From the NCBI GenBank assembly GCA_021399435.1, contig JAJTUP010000007.1, positions 558,001-622,000 on the forward strand: a stretch of DNA of 64,000 bases. Reading direction: 5' to 3'. Positions 10,688 through 23,719 of this stretch are shown here, piece by piece. The first letter of the stretch is position 1, and each line of letters begins with the position of its first letter. A program made the position numbers and the translations under genes. The DNA comes from Diaporthe sp. PMI_573 (Eukaryota; Ascomycota; Sordariomycetes; Diaporthales; Diaporthaceae). The notes under the pieces are model-generated. The model was not told the DNA's origin and ran no database searches. It was given only the letters and a program-made list of their open reading frames with translations.

Positions 10688-11970
10688 TGTGTGATTTTCA
10701 AAGAGGAATTCGTAATGAGTAAGTGTATTATTTAGCACATTCAGTGTGACCCGAGACTGCTCACTTGTAAGTTTGCCAGAGAGTCAGAAATTACTGCTGC
10801 GTGAGATTTGCCCAAGTTGATTTAAAGTCTCTTATTGAGAATATCTTCTGGCGTGCAAGAAAGAGGAGCGTGAGGTCGAGGGGCTGATTTGTGGTGGAAT
10901 CTGGAAGAAAGGTGCTGTGAAGTCTGACAGACCAGCTGCAGTACTTGACTTGACGATTTGAGAAGAACAGAGAGCGAAGTGATCATGAGGGCCGTCTAAT
11001 TCAGAGTCTCAGCGGTGGATATTGTACAGCACCTTATATTCTTCAATAAAGCACCGAGGGTACTTGACCTAGCACCACTCCATCGTAATTTAAGTTTGTT
11101 GATAACTGATGCAACAAGGACGCATCTATCTTGCTAGGTGATAGGTCAGGCTGCAGAAAAGGTTCGACCCATGAGGACCTCACCCATGGGCCAGAGCCGG
11201 TCGCAGTGACGTGAGTGATGTAGCACGTTTCAACGATCTTCCACACGTTGTGTTATCCACCAACGAGCTCGACCGTATTCCAATATTAGAAAAAGAGGGC
11301 CGATCGCGTGGCTGGTGTTGAAACATCGCAGTAGGTCAACATTGCGACAACCAAGTCTGAACGAAAACGTCAAATTCAGATCGCAATGAACCACATCCAA
11401 TGGACACCACAACGCGTCTAATTATATCACCGGATGGGCCTGGCCAGCACCCAGGACAAGGGCACAAAGGCCTCGTGTGGAGATGTTATTCTCAAATAAG
11501 TCAAGAGGCAATGCGGTCATTGGGGTCCAAGACCAAAGCCAACGGTTCTGTCCAGCAAACGCTTCGAGCTGTTGTCAAGTTGGTTGGTCCGGTGGTTGGC
11601 ATCGGCCCGTAATGATTTGGCCTCATGCAGGACATGTCGCCCTGTGCCGTCGGAGACCAATGCCATGTAGGGAAAGTCCGACGGCACAGGGCGGCCAGCC
11701 GACCATATCATAAATGAGAAGCGCATTGAAAGGTCCAAAGAACAACCAACATGACGCATAAATCATATTGTCGAGTAAACATACCTGTCCGTTAGTCTGT
11801 CGGATGACCAGAAGCGGTTAGTGTTGTCCTGCGCTCTTGGCCGTGCTATTTGCGGCTCTGTGGTGGGGGCCCAACATCTCGTAGACCATGGGCTGAGCTC
11901 TGAGAACTCTCTTCCGTCTTTTCAATGTGGGCTTTGCTTTCGTCAGAGATCAGTCACTCAATACGCCATT
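10688..11970. other. intergenic, divergent promoters
   Basis: 1.3 kb between the coiled-coil gene and the APH-like gene. The main structure is a long perfect inverted repeat at 11638-11693. An open frame runs into the APH-like ORF from 11821, but I place its start at 11971. Confidence 0.55.
11638..11693. repeat. 17-bp perfect inverted repeat (hairpin)
   Basis: The arms at 11638-11654 (CGCCCTGTGCCGTCGGA) and 11677-11693 are exact reverse complements, separated by 22 nt. The stem would be very GC-rich. It lies about 280 bp upstream of the APH-like start codon. Confidence 0.85.
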
Positions 11971-13463
11971 ATGAGAAATTCTATGGTCCAGGATCGTGTC
12001 CTCAGGGAGAGGGCGCGTTTCATCGAATCAATCGATCAAGCTGCGATTCTCGCACTAGCATCTTCGCACCACCAAAACGCGCCGTGCAGGTTCTTCAGTC
12101 CTTTGAAGCATGGCGGATTTAATGTGTGTTTCTTCGTGGAATTTGAGGATCCAGAGGCACAGACCCAGAAACACCGATGGGTTTTACGGATCCCAATTCC
12201 ACTATGGACCCCCGCTGCTTGGATTGATGAGAAGGTGGAGGTAGAAGTTGCGACTATGAAGTGAGTGGGACAGGTGAGTACACGAGGTAAATCTAAGACA
12301 CCCAGCGCTGACCATGCATGATACCCAGACACGTGGCCCTCAAGACCAAAATCCCTGTTCCCAAAGTCCATGCCTATTCTTTCTCCGGGACGAGTCCGAT
12401 TGGCCTGGCTTTCATCATCATGGATTTTATCGACGGCCAGAACCTGGTGGAACATGGCTTCAAGGACGGTGAGAAGTGGATCAACAATAGAGGGGCGACT
12501 GACGCAACACGACATATCTACCAGCAACTTGCTGAGGTATTCGTCGAATTACGACAACAAGAGTTTCCCAGGATTGGTGCACTTGGGTTTGATCCTCGCG
12601 GACCATCTGAATCTAATCTTGCCGGTGTGCACGTTTGTCATCGGCCTCTCAGCATCGAAATCGTCATGCAAGATTGCGGGGGACAAAATCCAGCAGAGAA
12701 ATTCCCAGTCAATAAAACATTCACCACAGCCTCGGAGTACATACAGTCACTGCTCTGGCTGTCAGACAATGAGCTAGAAAGATCTACCAACCCGGATGTT
12801 GATAGGGTCTCTGATGGTGGCGCCAGGCTACTGTACGCTGTGCAGGACTTCCGCCGATTCGTGACCGAAAAGTGGTTCGATGCGTCGAAAGAGGAAGGCC
12901 CTTTCGTGTTGATGCACGGAGACCTACACAATCATTATAGCAACATGCTATGGGACCAGGACCTTAAACTCGTGGGGGTGATCGACTGGGAATTCAGTCA
13001 GGTCGTCCCATTGCAATTTTTGACGCCCCCGGTCTGGCTTGATAACACAACAGCAAGTTACTCAGCTTTGCATCCAGGGTCGTTACAAAAAGAAGTCGGG
13101 TTCCTACGTGAAGCACTTCATACAGTTGAAGAAGCCCGTGGTAGCCCTGGTATATTGTCAAACGAGTGGGCCAAGATGGAAACGTGGTGCCACCCGTTGG
13201 TTGTATCGACTCTTTTTAGACCCAATGATACCTACGACGTGTACTGGGGCTTTGTGAGCTGGGATAAGTTCCAGGACAACGAGCACCATGATCAAGTGGA
13301 GGTCGGAATGAGAGCAGTCATGGCATGGGAGAAATCAGACACTGTCCAGGCTTGGATGAAGGAGAAAAGGGTTGTTCAGGATAGGTACTACGAAGAGGAA
13401 GACGTGTACGTGTACTTGGATGAAGAGAACGGAGAGTCCAGTCAGAGGAAAGAAGCAAGTTGA
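11971..13463 (+). CDS. aminoglycoside phosphotransferase-fold (APH) kinase-like protein
   Basis: Exons 11971-12260 and 12329-13463 give 474 residues; the 68-nt intron has a GTGAGT donor. The N-lobe is typical of fungal APH-family proteins (FSPLKHGGFNVCFFVEF, WVLRIPIP, then VEVATMKHVALKTKIPVPKV). The hinge is FIIMDFIDGQNL. The catalytic loop begins H293-G294-D295-L-H297, and IDWEF (315-319) supplies the metal-binding Asp. The loop Asn sits nine residues after the His (HGDLHNHYSN) instead of the usual seven, so the loop looks two residues longer. Fungi have many such genes with unknown small-molecule substrates. True antibiotic resistance is not implied. Confidence 0.85.
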
Positions 13464-13876
13464 GAAAGATGAGGTGGTTGTTATTTACTGGGTCGTTTCT
13501 CAAGAGAAACTCGGAAGAGAAGCCTCATAGGCAAGCTGTGCGCATTTACCATCGCTGACAGCTGATATCCTTTGGTTGTCCTCCTCGCTCAACTTAACGC
13601 TGCCAATTGCAGTGCAGTGCCCATCCAGTCATCACAAAGGTGAGTCACAGCATTGTTTTCCTCATGGAGTGAAGAACAAGGACAATATGAAAGGTAACTT
13701 ACGTCTTCGAATCATCATACTATTGGTTGTTACCGACTGGCATTCGTGATTCACAATTGGAGCCAAAACGTACTGCATTGCCCCGAGGGAATATTTAAAT
13801 CCAGGCAAACAACAGCGCCACGATTATTTTCCTTCCTATACCTGCCATTCGCTACATTCTCATTCTACAATCAACC
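13464..13876. other. intergenic with TATA-like box
   Basis: 412 bp. ATATTTAAAT at 13791-13800 lies 77 bp upstream of the next ATG, and the leader after it is C/T-rich with TCAACC directly before the start codon. This is a plausible core promoter. Confidence 0.5.
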
Positions 13877-14347
13877 ATGACGACCAGTAGCACGCAAACC
13901 AATGAGCCGAACGGCCGACTCTCGCAACATGACCAGGACGCAGATTGGGTCATAGTCAAACAAGACGGAACCCCGACCAAAGAAGATTTCGAGTTGATCG
14001 ATGCAGCTGAGGCTCGGTGCTGGTGTGGCGGCTCAGACGCCGACCGTTGTCGCAGCCACGGCCACAGTTGGCCGCTCTGCGACGTCGACCAAGGAGAGTT
14101 GTGGCCAAAAAAGCCTGAAGAAATCAGTTACCAGTCGCAAGAAGAGGAGGAAGATGAAAGGAGGGACAGCAACTCCAACAGAGATCAACATGCTGACAAA
14201 GAGTCCAGCACTGATCGTTCCAAGGAGGCCAAAAAGAAGCGTGCGCCGCGCCGGATGTCTGTTCCACCAACGTCTCACAACAACGGCCCATTTACGAAGC
14301 TCAACATCCTGACTGACCTATTGGACCCAACGAGGAATGCTGGCTAA
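13877..14347 (+). CDS. hypothetical acidic/basic low-complexity protein
   Basis: A single exon of 156 residues. The N-terminal third holds DADWVIVKQDGTPTKEDFELI and a Cys/His-containing stretch (RCWCGGSDADRCRSHGHSWPLC) with four Cys and two His that could bind metal. The middle is an acidic and Ser/Asn-rich disordered segment, then KEAKKKRAPRRMS, a possible nuclear-localisation signal. A TATA-like box and C/T-rich leader support expression. No family is recognised. Confidence 0.6.
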   Translation: MTTSSTQTNEPNGRLSQHDQDADWVIVKQDGTPTKEDFELIDAAEARCWCGGSDADRCRSHGHSWPLCDVDQGELWPKKPEEISYQSQEEEEDERRDSNSNRDQHADKESSTDRSKEAKKKRAPRRMSVPPTSHNNGPFTKLNILTDLLDPTRNAG

Positions 14348-14630
14348 GACATCGATCCTGTACATTATAATCTTCCAAGAGGGTAGCAATACTCCAAACA
14401 TACGGAAAAGGCAGCGGTCCATGGCAAGGAAATGGCAGTTTCACATATTACGGTGTGTACGGCCGTATAACTACGTCAGAATGGGAGCATCAACGAGAAG
14501 GGAAACGTAGGGGGTCAGGAGTGGTGGTACGACTAGTGTAGAAGCGCCGCTCAGAGCGTCAAATTGGCAATTCAGATCTAAATTCGTATGTGCATACAAT
14601 AACGCAAGCTCAAGTAACGTGCTATGTGCC

Positions 14631-16226
14631 CTACTTAATGTACCTGAACTCAGGGTGTCTGTAACCCAGCTGGCTGATCTCCTCCTCGGTGCGGCCCTCG
14701 AGTCGGTAGTCACGCTTCCCGGCTGCTCGGAGCTTGTTCTCCCAGATGCAGTAGAATATACCGAATAGTGACAGGCATACGACCACAATCTGTCCGACGA
14801 GGTTAATCGTGTGGCCGGTACGATAGGCCGGGCCGTCTGAGGGAACATATGTCCACCTAACAGTATCGTCAGAATCTAGAGAATCGGTCTCATTGAAGCA
14901 CAGAGGAAACTTACGTAGCAACGATCCCACCAATAGTACCGACAGTCACGACGTAACCACTAGTCACGGCTCGCACAGCTGGTCCCGCAGCGTTATTGAT
15001 CGCCCAGGCCAAGAAACCCGGTCCACCGGGGAACGCCCCAATCGTGACGAAGTAGACACCCATGTACCGAATATTAGGGTTAGTCTCCCACCGCAGGATG
15101 GCAAACCCAATGATAGCCAGCAACGAAAAGGAAGCCAGGAAAGCACCCCTGTGGCGGGTCTTGTCGCTCGCGTAGGCGATAGCAACGGCGACGACGCAGG
15201 CACAGACATACGGCGGGACGCTGTAGAGCTGCGCCTTGGTGTCTGTCCACTGGAGGTCGCGCAGGATGGTGGGCAGGAAGACGGACAGGCCCTGGACGGT
15301 GATGTTGATGAGGAAGAAGCCCAGGCCGCAGGTGTAGTTGTGGATGCACATGACGGCGCGCTTGACGTGGGCAAAGGTGACGCGCTCGTCGGGCTGGGAG
15401 CGGTGCTCGCGGACCAGCCGCTCGGCGGCGATCATCTGCTCGCGCTCGGTGAGGAACTTGCACGTCGCGGGGGACGCGGGCAGCCAGATGGGGGCGATGA
15501 GGCCGATGATCATGGTGATGATCCCCTCGAAGAAGAAGATGTTGCGCCACGTGTGGATGCGCATGGATGCCACGCCCCAGTCCGGGATGCGGCTGAGGCC
15601 CGTCGCCAGCAGGCCGCCGAAGGCACCCGCCATGCTCGCCGCGGAGACGTAGATGCCGATGCGGAAGAGGAGCTCCTTGCGCTTGTAGAAGGAGCTCAGG
15701 TAGAATGCGAAGCCCGGCATGGCGCCGCCCTCGAAGGCGCCGAGGATGGCGCGGGCCACGAGCAGGCCCGGGTAGGTTGTGATGAAGGCGGAGCAGAGCG
15801 ACACGAGGCCGAAGCCGACGACCAGGGAGGGGAGGTAGAACCGGGGGCCGACGCGCTTGAGGATGATGTTGCTCGGAACCTCGACGGTGAGGTAGACGAT
15901 GTAGAAGATGGACAGGGCCCAGTTGAACCTCAGCCCCTGGAGCCCGAGGTCCTCCTGCATGCCCTGGATCCTGGCGTTGCCGATGTTGATGCGGTCGAGG
16001 AAGCACAGCAGGTACAGGACGGTGACCCATGGCACGGTGCGCCAGTCCATCTTGTGCCTCAGGATCGTTTCCTCCTCTTCTGTCCACTGCAAGCCATTGC
16101 CCAGCTCCGACTTGGACTCGGACGGGCTCTGCGGCACATCTTGCTCGACTGCGAAGTCAGGTTAGCAAATTTCTTCGTTGTCCAAAATTCATTTCGAGGC
16201 CTCATACTTGCGATTGCTTTCTCCAT
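14631..16226 (-). CDS. MFS transporter, anion:cation symporter (Dal5-like) family
   Basis: Exons (minus strand) 16226-16208, 16148-14915 and 14856-14631 give 492 residues. The first exon is only 19 nt (MEKAIA); it joins at GTATGA...CAG and supplies the only ATG before the conserved part. About 12 membrane segments are visible: YLLCFLDRINIGNARI (TM1, with the family's D-R-x-N), the TM4-5 region ILGAFEGGAMPGFAFYLSSFY followed by KRKE, and NITVQGLSVFLPTIL in the second half. This matches the anion:cation symporter family, which imports organic anions such as allantoate, vitamins or carboxylates. The C-terminal exon adds one helix and a short cytosolic tail. The substrate cannot be named. Confidence 0.9.
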
Positions 16227-17643
16227 CTTGAAAAGCACAAACGCAGCCCAAATAGTTGCGGGTTATGAGTAGGTTTGTGAATGGGAAGTCGACCGGGCGA
16301 GTTTTTCTAGCCGCGAGTCTCGGGCGTGCGACTTAAGCAAGTGAGTGGTGACGATGTAACCGCCGGCAACGCCGCCCACAAAAATCTGGGGACCGACGCA
16401 GGAGGACAAGTCTTGTTATAGCAGTGATGAGCCTGCGAGCAACGGGGATCCATCCCGCCCAACGGCATTAAATCTCTGAATCCCGGACGGGAAAGGCCAA
16501 GGGGACCAAGTCTGTGGATCAAGCCAAGAACACAAATCTGCGGGGTACAGGGTCAGGAAGCTTGGCACTTTCTGGACACGGTACTGTGAGCGGTGATATT
16601 TGCCGGCATTCAAGCATATCGCCGACGTGGTGTTTGATTTGACGGGTGTATTCCTCCGCCCCGTGAGTGGGTGCCGTCGCCATCGCCAAGATCCTACCAT
16701 GTGTCAGGCAGGCGGGTTTGTGCACTTTGTGGCGGCCGTTGTCCCTGCGGGCTGGAGCACTCGAATACGCGTCGATCACATTTGTATGTCCTAGCTGGGT
16801 TAACATTCTGGCCTAGCGGGTTGAGGCTGTCAGGTGTGTGACTGCCGCGCTAATTCCTTCCCAAGACCTGGGGAACAATCAGTAGGCCCGATCAAGCCAA
16901 GCCCGTCTTTCAGATCCGAGCACTGCGAGCAGGCAAATGACCACAATGGGCGGGATATGCGCGGCTGCAAGTTTTGTCGCGATCGCTGTTGTACCCTGTC
17001 AAAACTGGCAGGTGAACGGCAGCCTTCCCTCGGCAAAATAACACTCAGTTCAACCAGTAGCACTAGAATGCATCCCAAATTACAGGTTATAGGGATATCA
17101 TAAATATGCGATGGACACCTACGTATACAGAATACTATCTCGGGCGGGCCAAGAGTCCTAATAGAGTTTGTGAGGTGTGGGTGAATCTGGTTAGATAACC
17201 TGGTTGATGTGCGATTGGTTTCTGTCATCCGTTGGTATTGTCAGAACTTTATTGCCGGCATAATCAGAAGCTTGTGGGCCAGTAACGTCGATGTCCATCA
17301 TCCTCGGTGGTTATCAACATTATCTATCTGCACATGTCACAACGTAGAGCAACTCTTTGTCCCTACAAAGGACACATCACTGTGCGGTCATATGTGACAA
17401 GTCGGATTGGGTTGCCCTGCCAAGCAAGGCACGGAAATGCTGTGACGAGAATCAAACCCGGCAACAGTGCCCGCACAATACATGCAGCATGTTGATCGAT
17501 CATGCGTCTTTTGCATCATGGATAATATCATAATCCGTGTTATATACACCGATGTCGCATGAGACCTGCCGAAACCTGTCCAGAGATAAACTCCCAGCCC
17601 TCGATGCAGAGACCATGAGCAATATGTACTCAGAAAACCTCAC
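16227..17643. other. intergenic, no supported gene
   Basis: 1.4 kb upstream of the transporter and downstream of the SurE-like gene. Only short frames without family features occur. Confidence 0.5.
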
Positions 17644-18772
17644 TCACGACAAGCAAGTAAAGAAACTGCCGAGTTTGTCCAGCACAATCTTCTGATTTGC
17701 CGCATCCGCCGTCGACTTGTCCCTGCACTCGCCAACACTAACCGAGACGTGACAACCCGCGGCATCCACAACACTCTTGTCCGTGGGCAGCGCAGTGCTC
17801 CCGCACGTGTCGACGTCCGGGGCCGAGAAGATGGTGCGCGGGTTGATGCGGCTCATGACGAACTTGAAGGCGTCGGCGTTGGTGCACGCACCCGTGACCT
17901 CGGGGAAGTTGACGTTGAGGAAGATCCCCGGGGGCAGGTAGGGGGCCCCCGCGTCGATGATGGCGTTGGTCAGGTTCGCCGCCAGGTCGGCGTAGATCAG
18001 GCTCCGGGCGGGCACGGGCACCGTGTTCCAGGGCAGCGTGCCGTCCGTGAGGCCCGAGAAGGCGATGGCGGGTATGCCTGCCTCGCCGACCGCGTAGCAT
18101 GCGGCGCCGACGGTGCCTGAGAATTGGACTTGGACTAGTATGTGTTAGTGTCCCACTCCGAGGCCTAAGGTGATGTATTCCGGACAATTCGAGAACACAC
18201 TCGAAGGGGACCGGTGGAAGCAGGAGTCTTTGTGCTTACGGTACACGTTAGAGCCCACGTTGGGTCCCGCGACGGCCAGCTCGGGTGCTGCGCCGCCCCA
18301 GTGACTGGGGCCGATGCTGTTGATGCCGTAGCGGATCGATGTGGCCGGGAACGAGTTGACCCAGTTCAGCCGGGTATCGGACGAGTTCGTGCCAGTTGGG
18401 GTGTTGGTGTTAGCCGGACAGCTGTCATACTGGCACGCTGCCGTGCGACGACTGGGGTCTGCGTCCAGCGAGCCTGATTGGTGCGTTAGCCATCGTCCAG
18501 GCACGACGTTGGAGTTCAGACGAGAAATAAGCCATCGTTTCTCTGACCGGCTCGTTGTTCACCGCCCGAGGTGACTTACCTCTGCCACTCTGGTTGTCTG
18601 CCGGAGCGGAGACCACGGCATCATGACCTCCGCTGAGGAGCGAGTCGTGGAAAGACCGCAGGTACAGCTCCGCCCACCCGTCGTCATTGGACTGGATGAT
18701 GCGGATCCCCTGGCATCCTGTCACGGCGAATGCCGCCACAGCGGCCCTTGAGAAAAACGAACGGAAACCCAT
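17644..18772 (-). CDS. secreted SurE-like 5'/3'-nucleotidase (acid phosphatase family)
   Basis: Exons (minus) 18772-18580, 18473-18240 and 18134-17644 encode 305 residues. Residues 1-22 are a signal peptide. The SurE fold follows: IRIIQSNDDGWAE with the metal-binding Asp pair (D30, D31), SAPADNQSGRGS with the conserved Asn-Gln-Ser-Gly, then GPNVGSN before the third exon and GTVGAACYAVGEAGIPAIAFSG. SurE proteins dephosphorylate nucleoside monophosphates or other small phosphates using a divalent metal. The signal peptide and paired Cys in the C-terminal part (GACTNADAF, DTCGSTA, GCHVSVSVGEC) indicate an exported fungal form. It may scavenge phosphate. Confidence 0.88.
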
Positions 18773-19513
18773 CTTGTTCGGGCGAGGAGAGGACGAATTA
18801 CGGCGGACGTGGATTAAGTCGAGTCCCACGAGGGAGCGTCAAATACAAGCGAATGTAAGGGCTGGCGCAGTGGCGATCTCTCCGTGACGACTGACTCGAC
18901 GAGGAGACAGCGGTAACATCACGCGGGCGAACGATTATTTATCCACGACAAAATCCCCATCAAACTGCTGCACCGCAAGTGTCAAACGGCCCGCATGTGA
19001 AATTTCCGCCTGGCCCCAATGAAATAGATTGGTTCCCCCGGACCTATTCACCGTGTTAGTAGCGTCGAGCTCTGGGCGGCGACATCGTAAAATGCGAGTC
19101 GAGGGCGGCGAGGCCAATCAAGCAGGCCCCCTCCGCCACGCCCGCCGAAACCTGCGGCGGACTTGTACCTGAATAAGTGCAGAGGGAGGCCCCAAGACTC
19201 GGCCACCTGCCGCACTTGGCTAGCGGTTGCCCGCCTATTGGGTGCACGAGATCGACCCCACGACGAACCCCAGGTTGCTGCCGAGGTCAGGGGCAAGGGG
19301 CGATGTTCCCCTGGACTTTGCCAGCTTCCCTACGTGGAGTGTAAGGCCGTTGTGATTGGCCGCATCTGCATGAACTACGAGCTGACTGGCTGCATGCAAG
19401 ACCAGCTGAAAACCTCCCGGTGCGAACTAGTCTCTATTCAACTCAAAGTCTTTGACACAAGAAACAGGTCCTATCATGTTCGCTGCCAGACGTAGAAAAG
19501 CTCTCCATAGACC
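18773..19513. other. intergenic, nothing recognised
   Basis: 740 bp between the SurE-like start and the 3' end of the actin gene. A GC-rich stretch at 19080-19290 contains short open frames without family features. Confidence 0.5.
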
Positions 19514-21102
<1,589 letters not shown>

Positions 21103-21890
21103 GGCAAAGACGAGTAATAAGAGAGTGGGGCGAAAGGTAAGCCTGGTCAACACGGCTTCTTGTAAGTGAAGTCTAGATAAGCAGCAGTCAGACAACAGAG
21201 AATGTGTACGATATGTATTCTCAGATTGGTCATGTAGAGATCCGAACTCCGAACCAATGTTCCTTATGTGACCTTTATCATGGCCATTTCCTGTTCTCAG
21301 CCCCTTTTCTGCCCGGAGTGGGAAGTCAGGACGTCAAATCACAAACTGGTTCCAACCCACATCTCGGACTGTCGGCCACCGCGGATCCGCGGCAACAACC
21401 TTGCACCAAATGAACACTCCGGCCGAGCGAATACGGACAGGACTCAAGACACGGTGTTTGGAAAAATACAGACTAGCGTTGCATTAGGACTGTATGCCTC
21501 AAAAGAACTTGGGTAGGATCACTGTGCCATCGGTGGAGAGGTGCGACGATATCACTGGCGAGCATTGGCTTGAATTATGTGTTACCCCTCTGCCAGAGCC
21601 CACAATCGGTCATGAAGGTTCCAACCACATAGATTTTGCAGTCTGGTATTGGATCATTGCAACTTAAAAAGGGCGAAAGCGTGCTTTGATCGCCATAGAT
21701 ATACATAATCAAGAGAGGAGCAACTCTCCATCCTTACTGACGATCATTGACATCAAGTTTTTGGGAGTGCAAAATACATATACTTTTTTCCAGTTAAACA
21801 AGGTCTTATTCTATGAATTTCCACACGGTACAGGAATAAGATGCAAAAAAGCACGAAGCGTTCGTCTGCTACAAGACGAGCACAGCCGCC
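21103..21890. other. intergenic: actin promoter and acyltransferase 3' region
   Basis: 787 bp. A perfect 14-bp palindrome CCGCGGATCCGCGG lies at 21379-21392, about 280 bp upstream of the actin ATG. It contains everted CGG triplets such as zinc-cluster regulators bind. No coding sequence is supported. Confidence 0.5.
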
Positions 21891-23306
21891 TCAGAGTGCT
21901 TTGGTGAGGCTCTGCCACACGCTGTCCGCCTTGAGGGCCTCCATATGCTCTTCCTTGAGCATGATCACTACTTCGATGACGTTCTGATCCTGAGATACGA
22001 ATTCAAGCCATCTGCGTGGTAGGATAATACACACTCCGTCCGCCGCACTGGAAGGGAAGCGGACAAACTCGGGCTGCCCGAGCTCTGAGCCCCAGTCCAT
22101 CTGATACAAATCTAGGTCGGCCCAGCTAGTGATTGAGAGGTCCTTGTGGTTGAAAAGGTCCCACCCCGGGAATATGGTGCTGCAGTCCCCGGACTTCCTG
22201 CCTAGCTCGAAGGCATTGGCAATATGCTGGCGGTTGATCTTGGCTGGGCCGTACGATTGAGTGACGGCGTTGCAGATTTCCGCCTGTTCGCGGGTAGAAT
22301 CTACAGCTCGTTGCAGAGTGTCAAAAGAGCTTTCAGCAGAAGCGTAGAGGATCAGGTTGCCAAAGTACGGGTTGTCTGGTGGGGAAAAGCTGGGATCGAT
22401 TCGCCGGCGGCCATTTACGGCCATGACCAGTCGGCTCGAAGTGGGAGTCGGGTTGGTTCCGTTGTGCCGCGCCCTTATGCGCGTGATGGAGGACCATAAC
22501 AGCGCACAAAGTAGAGTATTTGTGGAAGGAGGCGGTTCCAGGTGGTCGGCCAAGGCTTTTTTGTAGGTGTCCAGACGCGCAGTTGGTATCGTAAATATCT
22601 GAGAGGCGAAGGACGGGAAGCTCGACGGCATTGTGGGTGGTATGCGGGAGTACTCAGGAAGCAATCCGAATAATTCCTCAGCATCCTTTGACGAGGCCGT
22701 ACTAATCTCAGAAGCAAGTGCCTCAGAAACACGAGAAAGTCTGCTGGCAGTGAATTGTGACCGAGTCGATCCCAACGCGGTGGTCTCTTGAGCCCAGACC
22801 CTGAGGATTTCGGTGAACGCTGTTGCATCAACAGCACTGTGATGCATGCAAACACATAGACCAAGACCTTCGTGAGCTTTGAAACGGAAGATGCTGGCTC
22901 CAAAAACCAATGGGTCCTCGGGTTCAGGTAGAGCCCCGAGCGGCCAAACATCGTCTGGTATGGTAGTGGAGTGAATCGCATGCGCCGCCAAGCTTGAAAT
23001 GGGCTCATCGATCGAGCCCCGGTCCGCGATTTGCGGAGGACTTGGGGTCAATGGGTATTGTATTCCACCATGTGCAACCAGTTGGTGATTTTCCCCAGCG
23101 GAACGGATTCGTCCAGATACCCAAGGTATTTTCTCAGTTGTGGCGTCGAGACCAGCTTGAAGTCGCTTCGACACCGCATCGAAAGGCTCCGAAGTTCGAA
23201 AGGCCAACAAGACACGGATGTAATTCTTGGGCATCAGAAGGTCCAATGGGGTTAGGGGCTCAAAGCCCGAGTTGGTGACATTTGGCGCTGCAGCAAGATT
23301 CGACAT
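21891..23306 (-). CDS. BAHD/trichothecene acetyltransferase-type acyltransferase
   Basis: A single exon of 471 residues. It has the HHxxxD catalytic motif (H155-H156-S-A-V-D160) and the usual preceding segment LGLCVCMHHSAVD. A second-domain NGRRRIDPSFSPPDNPYFGN precedes DWGSELGQPEFVRFP, which stands in for the DFGWG motif. The general base is the motif His, and the acyl donor is an acyl-CoA. In fungi this group O- or N-acylates secondary metabolites, toxins or polyamines. No signal peptide is seen, so it is probably cytosolic. It is followed on the same strand by the divergent actin and preceded by the Zn2Cys6 regulator, suggesting co-regulation. The acceptor is unknown. Confidence 0.86.
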   Translation of the reverse strand: MSNLAAAPNVTNSGFEPLTPLDLLMPKNYIRVLLAFRTSEPFDAVSKRLQAGLDATTEKIPWVSGRIRSAGENHQLVAHGGIQYPLTPSPPQIADRGSIDEPISSLAAHAIHSTTIPDDVWPLGALPEPEDPLVFGASIFRFKAHEGLGLCVCMHHSAVDATAFTEILRVWAQETTALGSTRSQFTASRLSRVSEALASEISTASSKDAEELFGLLPEYSRIPPTMPSSFPSFASQIFTIPTARLDTYKKALADHLEPPPSTNTLLCALLWSSITRIRARHNGTNPTPTSSRLVMAVNGRRRIDPSFSPPDNPYFGNLILYASAESSFDTLQRAVDSTREQAEICNAVTQSYGPAKINRQHIANAFELGRKSGDCSTIFPGWDLFNHKDLSITSWADLDLYQMDWGSELGQPEFVRFPSSAADGVCIILPRRWLEFVSQDQNVIEVVIMLKEEHMEALKADSVWQSLTKAL

Positions 23307-23719
23307 GTTGGGGGGCTGCGATTGGGACTAAGATACAGTAATTACACGTTGACGTCTCGGTTCTAACGTGTACACAATGTCACTTGTATTCTTCTTATAT
23401 GTACCTCCTCGTCCTCGTTGATATCATCAAATCGTCTGCCCTCTGCTCCAGAGCGGAAGGGCGCGGACCCGCGCTTTCCGTGGATCCGATCAGACAGAGT
23501 AGGGGCCACCCACCATTTGACATCGGCCCGGTACCGCAAAGGGCTACATTGGACGTTTGAATAATTTTCAATGATTTGCCAGATTATAAGCATATCAATG
23601 GCGTTCTGTTGAAAATCATCGTCTGAGGAAACAGGCAATGAGTAGTGGAGAAATTCAAAACAAATGTCGAGGTTATAAGTACGTTGATGAAAATTCAGGC
23701 ATTTTTGAAGTCTCCGCAA
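23307..23719. other. intergenic between regulator and acyltransferase
   Basis: 412 bp acting as promoter of the acyltransferase. Its main feature is the GC-rich element at 23465-23483, shared with the regulator/cofilin promoter. Confidence 0.55.
23465..23483 (+). promoter_or_regulatory. shared 19-bp GC-rich element, copy 1
   Basis: GGACCCGCGCTTTCCGTGG matches 17 of 19 bases with 26326-26344, in the same orientation. It lies about 160 bp upstream of the acyltransferase ATG. It may be a binding site for the neighbouring zinc-cluster protein. Confidence 0.5.

Noticed and set aside
14893..16272. 459-codon plus-strand open frame
   Set aside because: It is an exact antisense of the MFS transporter exons; its Glu/Asp/Gly-rich translation is typical of the complement of GC-rich codons.
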